A stretch of DNA of 60,432 nt, from the NCBI GenBank assembly GCA_947629925.1, contig CANRFO010000015.1:1-60432 (forward strand), read 5' to 3'. Below, one piece after another: positions 18,695 through 26,619 of the stretch. Both the position numbers and the translations under genes were made by a program. Numbering within the stretch: position 1 is the stretch's first letter; each line of letters opens with the position of its first letter. This DNA comes from an uncultured Ruminiclostridium sp. GTDB lineage: Bacteria > Bacillota > Clostridia > Oscillospirales > Ruminococcaceae. Below the pieces are notes generated by a model. The model had not been told where the DNA came from. It saw nothing but the letters and a program-made list of their open reading frames with translations, and ran no database searches.

Positions 18695-21130
18695 TTACTT
18701 TTTACAAAGTTCAGAAGAAATCAATCTTATTTCATCATCAAAGTCAACAATAATTTTTTCATTTTCAGTAATCAAACCGCATGTTATCATATTTGCAAGC
18801 TTATCCTCTACTTCAGATACAATTACTCTGCGAAGCGGTCTTGCGCCATATACTGAATCGTAACCTTTTTGGGTCAGTTCTTTTAATGCACTATCCGTAT
18901 AAGATAAAGTTATACCGATTTCCTCTGCTCTCCTGCACAAATCGTCAAGCATATTACTGCAAATTTTTTCAGCTGCTCGAATGTCAAGTCTGTCAAAAAT
19001 AATAATTTCATCTATTCTATTTATCAATTCAGGTCTGAATGTGCTTTTGACATTTTTAATAATTCGTTCCTTTTCGGCATTATTGTCCTTCTCATCATTA
19101 AATCCGATATTTACACGGTTAGATAATGTCTCGGAAGCGCCAATATTTCCAGTCATGATTATGACAGTATTTGCAAATGACGCTTTTTTACCGTCTGAAG
19201 ATGTCAGGATACCATCGTCAAGTATTTGCAAAAGCAAATTATATATATCAGGATGTGCTTTTTCAATTTCATCAAGTAAAATAACGGAATAAGGTTTACG
19301 CCTTATTTCGTCTATAAGATAACTGCCATTTTCAAATCCTACATATCCAGGCGGAGAACCTATTATTTTTGAAACGGTGTGTTTCTCCATAAATTCTGAC
19401 ATATCAAGCCTTATAAGTGCCTTTTCGCTGCCAAAAAGAGCTTTTGCAAGGCTTTTACACAGCTGTGTTTTTCCTACTCCTGTGGGACCGAGGAACAGAA
19501 ATGAACCAATAGGTCTGTCAGCGGATTTTAAACCTGATTTTCCTCGAATTATCGCCTTGGAAACCTGTTCAACCGCTTTATCCTGTCCTATTATTTCCCT
19601 TTTAAGCTCAGCTTCCAAATCATTACTGCCAATACTGCTGCCATGCCTCATGCTGTCAACAGGAACTCTGCTTATTTCAGAGACTATTTTCATTACAGCA
19701 TTAGTATCAACTGTACTATATTTAATAGAATGTTTTTCAGAAATATCTTTATTTTTTTTGATTTCATGCTTTATATCAATTTCACGATCATTCAATTCTT
19801 GCGCTTTTTCTATATTATTAAGCTCAATTGCTTTTATTTTATCAATAGAAAGCTTTTTTAATATTTTGTCTGTTTCATCACAGACTGAATTTGCCGAAAA
19901 ATTTTTGAGCTTAACATAAGCCGCTGCCTCATCAATTACATCTATCGCTTTATCGGGAAGCCGCCTGTCATAAATATACCTTACTGATAATTTAACCGCT
20001 TCATGTATAGCTTCATCGCTTATTTTTACTCCATGGAATGACTCGTATTTTTCTTTCAATCCAAGAAGAATATTTTCCGTGGTATTTTCATCAGGTTCTT
20101 CAATCATGATTGGCTGAAAACGGCGCTCCAAGGCTGAATCCTTTTCAATATACCTTCTGTATTCATCAAGCGTTGTTGCACCGATCAACTGTATTTCTCC
20201 TCTGGCAAGAATCGGCTTAAGGATATTTGCAGCATCAACTGCGCCCTCAGCAGATCCTGCTCCCACAATCGTGTGTATTTCATCTATGAACAGTATAGTA
20301 TCCTTGTCCTCTGTAACTTCCTCCAATGCGGATTTTATCCTTTCCTCAAAGTCACCTCGATATTTTGCCCCTGCAATCATTGAAGTAATGTCCAGCATGA
20401 ATATACGCTTGCTTTTAAGCATTTCAGGAACATTTCCTTCGGTTATCATCAAAGCAAGTCCTTCCGCTATCGCCGTTTTCCCGACTCCGCTTTCTCCTAT
20501 TAAACAAGGATTGTTTTTTCTTCTGCGCAATAAAATCTGTATAATTCTCTGTAATTCTTTTTCTCTGCATAAAACAGGGTCAATGCCTTTTTCTTCGGCA
20601 AGAGCATTTAAATCCCGTCCGTGCTTTGACAAAATGCTGTCTTTTCTGAATTTACGTTTTGTGTATACTTGTTCTTCGCACTTTCTGCCTTGATTCATGC
20701 CATACGAAGTGCAGTCCCTGATACTTTCCTCTATATCTGCCCCCATATCTTTCAGCAATATGCTTCCGCAGCATTCGGGATCTGCAAGCATAGCATATAA
20801 AATATGTTCCGTACCTGCCGTATCGGATTTCTCTCTTTTTGCCTCTGAAAAAGCGTTTTCCAGTATACGCCTGCTTCTTGGGGTAAAATCACTTATGCCG
20901 AGTTGAGTAGGTATACCCGTTCCCATATTTTTTTCAATTTTGTTTATGACAGAAGTTTTCTTTATACCTTGAAGTGAAAGAATATATCCTGCCGCACCGC
21001 TTTCTTCGGACAATAATCCGCAAAGGATATGCTCGCTTCCTACATAAGTATGACCCATAAGTGATGCGGTCTGTATTGATACATTCAATGCTTTTCCCGC
21101 TTTGTCAGTAAATCCGCTGAATTCTATCAT
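18695..21130 (-). CDS. clpC: AAA+ unfoldase ClpC
   Basis: 811 residues from ATG 21130 (MIEFSGFTDKAG), preceded by AGAAAGGA; an upstream in-frame ATG adds 18 unrelated residues. It has an N domain with two repeats (about 1-140), first Walker A GESGVGKTA (212-220), a UVR-like charged linker (about 420-480), second Walker A GPTGVGKTQ (about 548) and an NIGF loop near residue 673. That IGF/VGF loop docks ClpP and separates ClpC from the disaggregase ClpB. Unlike in Bacillus, no ctsR-mcsA-mcsB genes adjoin it, and I see no CtsR operator. Confidence 0.88.
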   Translation of the reverse strand: MIEFSGFTDKAGKALNVSIQTASLMGHTYVGSEHILCGLLSEESGAAGYILSLQGIKKTSVINKIEKNMGTGIPTQLGISDFTPRSRRILENAFSEAKREKSDTAGTEHILYAMLADPECCGSILLKDMGADIEESIRDCTSYGMNQGRKCEEQVYTKRKFRKDSILSKHGRDLNALAEEKGIDPVLCREKELQRIIQILLRRRKNNPCLIGESGVGKTAIAEGLALMITEGNVPEMLKSKRIFMLDITSMIAGAKYRGDFEERIKSALEEVTEDKDTILFIDEIHTIVGAGSAEGAVDAANILKPILARGEIQLIGATTLDEYRRYIEKDSALERRFQPIMIEEPDENTTENILLGLKEKYESFHGVKISDEAIHEAVKLSVRYIYDRRLPDKAIDVIDEAAAYVKLKNFSANSVCDETDKILKKLSIDKIKAIELNNIEKAQELNDREIDIKHEIKKNKDISEKHSIKYSTVDTNAVMKIVSEISRVPVDSMRHGSSIGSNDLEAELKREIIGQDKAVEQVSKAIIRGKSGLKSADRPIGSFLFLGPTGVGKTQLCKSLAKALFGSEKALIRLDMSEFMEKHTVSKIIGSPPGYVGFENGSYLIDEIRRKPYSVILLDEIEKAHPDIYNLLLQILDDGILTSSDGKKASFANTVIIMTGNIGASETLSNRVNIGFNDEKDNNAEKERIIKNVKSTFRPELINRIDEIIIFDRLDIRAAEKICSNMLDDLCRRAEEIGITLSYTDSALKELTQKGYDSVYGARPLRRVIVSEVEDKLANMITCGLITENEKIIVDFDDEIRLISSELCKK

Positions 21131-21163
21131 AATTTTTTTCCTTTCTTTTAAATGGACACTGTA

Positions 21164-21190
21164 ACACAAAATACAGTTTTTCATATATTA
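21164..21190 (+). promoter_or_regulatory. Possible mother-cell sporulation promoter (sigma-K/E type)
   Basis: CATATATTA at 21182-21190 fits the sigma-K -10 pattern CATAnnnTA, with an AC 16 bp upstream (21164-21165). It is placed correctly for the small peptide gene at 21237. The motif is short and the region AT-rich, so chance is not excluded. Confidence 0.35.
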
Positions 21191-21195
21191 TATTA

Positions 21196-21207
21196 TGAAA
21201 CGTTTCA
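21196..21207. promoter_or_regulatory. Perfect 12-bp palindrome, LacI-family-like operator
   Basis: TGAAACGTTTCA is a perfect palindrome with the central CG and AAACGTTT core common in LacI/GalR-family sites. It lies between clpC (minus) and the small peptide gene (plus), so it could act on either. No LacI-type regulator gene is in the window. Confidence 0.4.
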
Positions 21208-21236
21208 ATAAATATAAACAAGGAGGGGCTTTACTT

Positions 21237-21371
21237 ATGTGCGGAAACAATAATTGCAGTTGGGTTATTATCCTTATTCTCGTACTCTGCTGCTGCGGTA
21301 ACAACAGTCTGTTCGGCAACAACAATGACTGTGGCTGCAACAACAATAATTGCGGCTGCGGCTGCAACTAA
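21237..21371 (+). CDS. 44-residue Cys/Asn-rich single-span peptide
   Basis: Begins MCGNNNCSW, then a hydrophobic segment VIILILVLCCC (about residues 10-20), then an Asn/Cys/Gly tail ending NNNNCGCGCN. Ten or so of 44 residues are Cys. A near-perfect SD AAGGAGGGG (21220-21228) stands 8 bases before the ATG, and a strong terminator follows the stop, so this is a complete gene. I do not recognise a family; size and composition recall small spore-coat or membrane peptides. It is divergent from clpC. Confidence 0.75.
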   Translation: MCGNNNCSWVIILILVLCCCGNNSLFGNNNDCGCNNNNCGCGCN

Positions 21372-21380
21372 AATTTAAGA

Positions 21381-21410
21381 AACGGCGGGGTTGTTCCCCG
21401 CTGTTTTATT
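21381..21410 (+). terminator. Intrinsic terminator after the small peptide gene
   Basis: A 10-bp stem AACGGCGGGG/CCCCGCTGTT with loop TTGTT, followed by TTATT, 9 bp after the stop. Very stable. Confidence 0.88.
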
Positions 21411-21577
21411 GTATGCAAAAGGACAAGTATTGTGCATTTTTTCCAATAACCTCTGTTGTCAAAAAAGCAAGATTATTGAAAAAATACCTTTATAAATATT
21501 ATAAAAAGGAGTATAATATAAAGTTGTTGAATTTTATAGAAAATATATACGTCAAGTTCTTTTAAGGAGAAAATAAA

Positions 21578-23401
21578 ATGGTAAGAAATGATTTAAGAAA
21601 TATTGCAATTATCGCTCACGTAGATCACGGAAAAACAACCCTTGTTGATGAAATGCTTAAACAAGGAGGAGTTTACCGCGAAAACCAGGCTGTTGTGGAA
21701 CGAGTAATGGACAGCAACGACCTTGAAAAAGAAAGAGGAATTACTATCCTTGCAAAAAACACTTCAGTATATTATAAAGGTGTAAAAATCAATATAGTCG
21801 ACACTCCCGGGCATGCAGATTTTTCAGGAGAAGTTGAAAGAATACTTAAAATGGTCAACGGCGTTCTCCTTTTGGTGGACAGTTTTGAAGGCACAATGCC
21901 TCAAACACGTTTTGTTCTGCAAAAAGCGCTTGAGCTTGGTCATAAAATAATCGTCGTTGTAAACAAGACCGATCGTCCCGATGCAAGAAACCATGAAGTA
22001 GTTGATGAGGTCCTTGAGCTTCTGCTTGATCTTGATGCCACGGAAGAACAGCTTGAAAGCCCTGTTGTCTTTTGTTCAGGAAGAAACGGTGTTGCTTCTT
22101 ATTCTCCTGATTCAATGGGAGAAAATTTCGTTCCCTTATTTGAAAAGATCCTTGAACACATTCCCGCACCCGAAGGCGATGAAAACGGAGAACTCCAACT
22201 GCTTGTATCTTCAATAGATTATAACGACTATGTAGGAAGAATTGCAGTCGGGCGTGTAGAAAGAGGCAAAATCAGAGTCAATCAGGAGGTTGCCGTCTGC
22301 GACTACCATAATACCGTGACTCCGTATCGCGGAAAAATAGTCAGCCTTTATCAGTTTGACGGTTTAAACAAAACGCCTGTTGAAGAGGCAATGGTAGGAG
22401 ATATTGTATGCTTCAGCGGAATTGAAAATATAACAATAGGTGAAACAGTTTGTTCCGTAAATGCAGTCGAACCGCTTCCGTTCGTTAAAATAAGCGAACC
22501 TACTGTTGAAATGACTTTCTCCGTAAACGACAGTCCTTTTGCGGGAAAAGAAGGCAAATTCGTCACATCAAGGCAAATTCGCGAAAGACTTCAGCGTGAA
22601 TTGCTTAAAGACGTTTCTTTAAGAGTTAAAGACAGTGATACTACTGACAGCTTTGATGTAGCGGGCAGAGGCGAAATGCACCTGTCAATACTTATAGAAA
22701 CAATGAGACGCGAAGGATATGAGCTGTCCGTAAGCACACCGAGAGTTCTGTACAAGGAAATAGACGGTGTAAAGTGTGAACCTATGGAAAGACTCGTTAT
22801 TGACGTACCAAACGATGCGGTAGGCGCAGTCATGAGCAAAATGGGGATCCGTAAAGGCGAAATGATCTCAATGAATCCTATTGGAAGCCGCACCCGTCTT
22901 GAGTTTGTTATTCCCGAAAGAGGACTTTTCGGTTATAAAAGTGAATTTTTGACTGACACAAAAGGCGAAGGTGTTATGAATACTGTTTTTGACGGCTATC
23001 AGCCCTTTATGGGAGAAATACCTACTCGTACAACAGGTTCTCTTGTGGCGTTTGAAACAGGTACAGCATGTGCATACGGACTTTTCAATTGTCAGGACAG
23101 AGGTCAGCTTTTTGTTGATGCAGGAACTGAAGTTTATGAAGGAATGGTTGTAGGTGTTTCCCCAAAAGCAGGAGATATAAATATAAATGTATGCAAAAAG
23201 AAACACCTCACCAACACAAGAGCAAGCGGAAGCGACGAAGCTCTCAGGCTTATACCTTATAAAAGAATGAGCCTTGAAGAAAGTCTTGAATTTATCAGCG
23301 ATGATGAACTGGTTGAAGTAACTCCTAAAAATATCCGTATAAGAAAGCGTATTCTTAACAACGAACTCAGAGCAAAAGATCAAGCCAAGAAGAAAAAATA
23401 A
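21578..23401 (+). CDS. typA: Ribosome-associated GTPase TypA/BipA
   Basis: 607 residues. G-domain motifs: AHVDHGKT (13-20), [13 protein letters not shown] and NKTDRPD; EF-G-like domains II, III and V and a unique C-terminal domain follow. TypA binds the ribosome at the EF-G site and helps assembly of the large subunit and stress or cold growth. SD AAGGAG is 8 bases before the ATG. The 172 bases between the preceding terminator and the start are AT-rich with several weak -10-like elements; I cannot choose one. Confidence 0.97.
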   Translation: MVRNDLRNIAIIAHVDHGKTTLVDEMLKQGGVYRENQAVVERVMDSNDLEKERGITILAKNTSVYYKGVKINIVDTPGHADFSGEVERILKMVNGVLLLVDSFEGTMPQTRFVLQKALELGHKIIVVVNKTDRPDARNHEVVDEVLELLLDLDATEEQLESPVVFCSGRNGVASYSPDSMGENFVPLFEKILEHIPAPEGDENGELQLLVSSIDYNDYVGRIAVGRVERGKIRVNQEVAVCDYHNTVTPYRGKIVSLYQFDGLNKTPVEEAMVGDIVCFSGIENITIGETVCSVNAVEPLPFVKISEPTVEMTFSVNDSPFAGKEGKFVTSRQIRERLQRELLKDVSLRVKDSDTTDSFDVAGRGEMHLSILIETMRREGYELSVSTPRVLYKEIDGVKCEPMERLVIDVPNDAVGAVMSKMGIRKGEMISMNPIGSRTRLEFVIPERGLFGYKSEFLTDTKGEGVMNTVFDGYQPFMGEIPTRTTGSLVAFETGTACAYGLFNCQDRGQLFVDAGTEVYEGMVVGVSPKAGDININVCKKKHLTNTRASGSDEALRLIPYKRMSLEESLEFISDDELVEVTPKNIRIRKRILNNELRAKDQAKKKK

Positions 23402-23405
23402 AAGC

Positions 23406-23434
23406 TTGTTTTTTTCACCAAAAAATGCTATAAT
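23406..23434 (+). promoter_or_regulatory. Extended -10 promoter of dus, predicted leaderless
   Basis: TTGTTT (23406-23411), 17-bp spacer and TGCTATAAT (extended -10, 23426-23434). The predicted start, 7 bases after the -10, is 23441, one base before the ATG of dus. Confidence 0.65.
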
Positions 23435-23441
23435 AAAATTT

Positions 23442-24419
23442 ATGGATTATGTAAAAATTGGAAATATCAAGATTAAAAAAACAGCCGGCTTAGCTCCTAT
23501 GGCAGGTATGGCTGATACAGCATACCGCTTGATGGCAAAGAAATTCGGCACATCATATGTTTGCAGTGAAATGGTAAGCTGTAAAGGTTTGTGCTATACG
23601 GACAGAAAAAGCCGCGAACTTTTGAATATAACTGACGATGAACGTCCTATGGCAATACAGCTTTTTGGAAACGAACCTGAATTTTTTGAAAAAGCTGCAA
23701 AAATCTTGGCGGAAGAACACCCTGCACTGATAGATATAAACTGCGGTTGTCCTGTGCCGAAAGTAACAAGCACAGGCGCAGGGTCAGCTCTCATGAAAAA
23801 TCCCCGGCTTATAGGAAAGCTGATAAAAGCTGTCACAAATTCGGTAGATATACCTGTCAGCATAAAAATTCGTTCAGGCTGGGACGATACATGCATAAAC
23901 GCCGTTGAAGTCGCTAAAATCGCCGAAGAAAGCGGAGCATCAGCAATAACAGTACATGGGCGAACCAAATGTCGGATGTATTCAGGAAAAGCTGATTGGG
24001 AAATAATCGCAAGGGTGAAAGAGGCTGTATCAATTCCTGTTTTTGGAAACGGAGACGTTATAGACGCTGTTACATGCAAAAAAATGTATGACGAAACAGG
24101 TTGCGACCTTGTTCTTATCGGAAGAGGCTCATACGGAAGACCTTGGATCTTTGAAGAAATAAATGAATATTTCAAAACAGGAGAAATTCTTCCTGAAAAA
24201 AGCCTTGAACAACGCTTAGAGATACTTACCGAACATATAAATCTGATAATCAGTTTAAAAGGCGAAAGCAAAGGCATGCGTGAAGCCCGTAAACATGCTG
24301 TATGGTACCTTAAAGGCATACAGAACGCCGCATATTATCGTAACAGGTGCGGCATGCTCAGCACGATAGATGATTTTCATCATTTAGTAGATGATGTTTT
24401 GAAAGATAATATTTTGTAA
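23442..24419 (+). CDS. dus: tRNA dihydrouridine synthase Dus
   Basis: 325 residues from ATG 23442 (MDYVKIGNIKIKK). A TTG at 23406 is open but forms the -35 element and adds residues foreign to the family. TIM-barrel FMN enzyme: APMAGMADTAYR start, INCGCPVPK with the catalytic Cys, RSGWDD, TVHGRT and GRGSYGRPWIF. It reduces uridine to dihydrouridine in the tRNA D-loop. No SD precedes the ATG. It lies 40 bp after typA. Confidence 0.93.
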   Translation: MDYVKIGNIKIKKTAGLAPMAGMADTAYRLMAKKFGTSYVCSEMVSCKGLCYTDRKSRELLNITDDERPMAIQLFGNEPEFFEKAAKILAEEHPALIDINCGCPVPKVTSTGAGSALMKNPRLIGKLIKAVTNSVDIPVSIKIRSGWDDTCINAVEVAKIAEESGASAITVHGRTKCRMYSGKADWEIIARVKEAVSIPVFGNGDVIDAVTCKKMYDETGCDLVLIGRGSYGRPWIFEEINEYFKTGEILPEKSLEQRLEILTEHINLIISLKGESKGMREARKHAVWYLKGIQNAAYYRNRCGMLSTIDDFHHLVDDVLKDNIL

Positions 24420-24432
24420 AACAGGAGTCGTT

Positions 24433-25611
24433 ATGAACAATCCCCTATTAAAATCGTTCATAGTATACAATATAGGTGAACATAAAATAATAAAATCATT
24501 TAAGGATATTTTTTCCGACATATATTCCACGGCTTTAAACGGATATTCTTCTCTGCTTAAATTGTTGTTAACGTCTCAAACTGATTTATGCACGGCTCTA
24601 CATAATATGATAGTTTTCTCTGAGCAGGAGCTTGTATGGAAATATATTCAAACTAATGATAAGTTGATTTTAAAGGCGATTGAATATGATGTTGAAATTA
24701 TAAAAGAACTCAGCATAATAAATGCATCTGATATAAAAAAATATCTGTCTGAAAAATTTAAAACAGATTTATCAGAAATGCCTGAATATGAAAAAGGCGA
24801 ATTTCCGTATGATGCTTCGTATTTTATAAAATACTGCGATGAAAACGGAAGCGGAATTTTTGCCGAATATAAAGCATTTATCTATGACGGAAAAAATATT
24901 TCTCCTGTTTTACACCGTGATCCTGTAAAGCTGTCGGATTTAAAACTTTATGAAATCCAAAGAAACCAGATAATTGAAAACACAGTATGCTTTATAAATA
25001 ATAAACCTGCTGTAAATACGCTTCTTTACGGTGACAGAGGAACAGGAAAATCCAGCACAATAAAAGCGCTTTTGAATGAATATTCTTCTCTGAGAATGAT
25101 ACAGATAGATAAATCTCAAATTTCAAGGCTTTTTGACTTGTATGATGTGCTAAGAGAAATACCTCTTCATTTTATCATATTCATAGATGATCTGAGCTTT
25201 TCGGAAGATGACGACGGATTTTTTGCACTTAAACAGGCACTTGACGGTTCTCTGTCCATCAAACCCGATAATGTTCTTATTTATGCAACCACAAACCGAA
25301 GGCATATTATAAAAGAAACAGCTCTGAACCGTAGTGAGAACTATGTACATAAAAGCGACGCCGTTGATGACAATATGTCGCTTTCTGAAAGATTTGGTCT
25401 GTTTGTTACTTTTTCTTCTCCAAATAAAGACCAGTTTACTGAAATTGCCCTCAAAATTGCAGAAAGCAGAGGACTTAATATTGATAAAGATACATTTACC
25501 GCAGGTGTGGAGAGATTTGCACTGAAACGTGGCGGGCGTTCTCCCAGAATTGCTAAGCAATATGTTGATATGATTGAAGCGAGATTAGCGTTAGGGCTTG
25601 AAATAAAGTGA
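24433..25611 (+). CDS. DUF815 family AAA+ ATPase
   Basis: 392 residues. The N-terminal half has no clear motif. The C-terminal ATPase carries Walker A GDRGTGKSS (about 200-208), Walker B FIIFIDDLSF, an ATTNRRHI sensor-like block and a C-terminal helical lid ending near RGGRSPRIAKQYVDM. DUF815 proteins are widespread, and their role is not established. SD ACAGGAG is close to the ATG. It overlaps no neighbour and lies 13 bp after dus. Confidence 0.85.
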   Translation: MNNPLLKSFIVYNIGEHKIIKSFKDIFSDIYSTALNGYSSLLKLLLTSQTDLCTALHNMIVFSEQELVWKYIQTNDKLILKAIEYDVEIIKELSIINASDIKKYLSEKFKTDLSEMPEYEKGEFPYDASYFIKYCDENGSGIFAEYKAFIYDGKNISPVLHRDPVKLSDLKLYEIQRNQIIENTVCFINNKPAVNTLLYGDRGTGKSSTIKALLNEYSSLRMIQIDKSQISRLFDLYDVLREIPLHFIIFIDDLSFSEDDDGFFALKQALDGSLSIKPDNVLIYATTNRRHIIKETALNRSENYVHKSDAVDDNMSLSERFGLFVTFSSPNKDQFTEIALKIAESRGLNIDKDTFTAGVERFALKRGGRSPRIAKQYVDMIEARLALGLEIK

Positions 25612-25631
25612 TATATCTGAAAGGAACATTC

Positions 25632-26537
25632 ATGAAGAAAATATCTGCTCTTTTGCTGGCAACTGTTTTTATTTTGTGTTCTTGCAGCAACGATATAAGC
25701 GATACACCTGATATAACTGAAAATACTGAAAATACAACAGTTTCCGAAGAACCTTCTCCGTATCCTTTTACTCTAAATGATTCTGTTATAAGCAAAAAGC
25801 CGGAAAAAGTTGTATGCCTTTCTCCTGCTCTTGCAGAAATAATTTATGAAATAGGATACGGTGACAAAATAATAGGTCGCGGAAGCTATTGCGATTATCC
25901 TGCAAGCATACTGAGCGCCGATGATGTCGGAAGCTCTGCAAATCCAAATATTGACAAAATAAGTGATTTGATGCCCGACTTAGTAATAACCTCTTCCCCT
26001 ATTGCCTCCAAGGATATTTTTACAATGGAACAGGCAGGCATAACAACGGTAAATATACCGGCACCTACTACAATAAAAGGCTTTGAATCAATATACACTT
26101 CTCTCGGACTCATCTTTGAAGGAATGTTCACAGGTAATGAGAAAGGTGAGGAAGCCTTTTCAACATTTTCAGAGCTTCTATCAGACAATCAATCCGTTAA
26201 TGTAGGTAAATTTGCATATATCACTGAAAATCTTTCCGTTGCGGGAGGAGATACATTTGAAAGTAACGTTCTTTCATTGTTCGGGACAAACGTTGCAAAA
26301 AACTCATCAGCATATACTTATGACTTGGAAATGCTTGTAAACGATCAGCCTGATATAATTTTTGTAAACGATAAGTATGCAGAAGAAGATATATTATCAG
26401 ATGAAACGTTATCCCAGCTTGATGCTGCAAACAATGGAAAAATAATATACATCAACAATATTTTTTTTGAACGTCCTTCTTCAAGAATTTCCGAGCTTAT
26501 AAATAAGCTTAAAGCTGATTATGAAAAACTCGGCTGA
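25632..26537 (+). CDS. Helical-backbone metal receptor lipoprotein (BtuF/FhuD-like)
   Basis: 301 residues from ATG 25632, behind SD AAAGGA; an upstream GTG in frame adds 8 residues. A signal peptide MKKISALLLATVFILC ends in lipobox LCSC. The TroA-like core starts PEKVVCLSPALAEIIYEIG and includes SDLMPDLVITSSPI, typical of class III binding proteins for cobalamin, siderophores or haem. No permease or ATPase gene is nearby, so the partner transporter must be elsewhere. Ligand unknown. Confidence 0.82.
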   Translation: MKKISALLLATVFILCSCSNDISDTPDITENTENTTVSEEPSPYPFTLNDSVISKKPEKVVCLSPALAEIIYEIGYGDKIIGRGSYCDYPASILSADDVGSSANPNIDKISDLMPDLVITSSPIASKDIFTMEQAGITTVNIPAPTTIKGFESIYTSLGLIFEGMFTGNEKGEEAFSTFSELLSDNQSVNVGKFAYITENLSVAGGDTFESNVLSLFGTNVAKNSSAYTYDLEMLVNDQPDIIFVNDKYAEEDILSDETLSQLDAANNGKIIYINNIFFERPSSRISELINKLKADYEKLG

Positions 26538-26550
26538 TGATAAAATCCGA

Positions 26551-26578
26551 TTGACTTTTGACCTGATCGGAATATAAT
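26551..26578 (+). promoter_or_regulatory. Sigma-A promoter of alaS
   Basis: TTGACT (26551-26556), 16-bp spacer, TATAAT (26573-26578). The -35 lies inside an inverted repeat TCCGAT (26546-26551)/ATCGGA (26566-26571), a possible operator. Confidence 0.7.
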
Positions 26579-26619
26579 AAATATTGTATGTAAATTTTAA
26601 ATGAAAGGTATATACAAAA

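Noticed and set aside
19377-19919. 180-residue ORF opposite clpC
   Set aside because: Antisense to conserved ClpC motifs; Ser/Leu-rich shadow typical of complement frames in AT-rich coding DNA.
26579-26619. T-box before alaS
   Set aside because: Too short and no T-box sequence.
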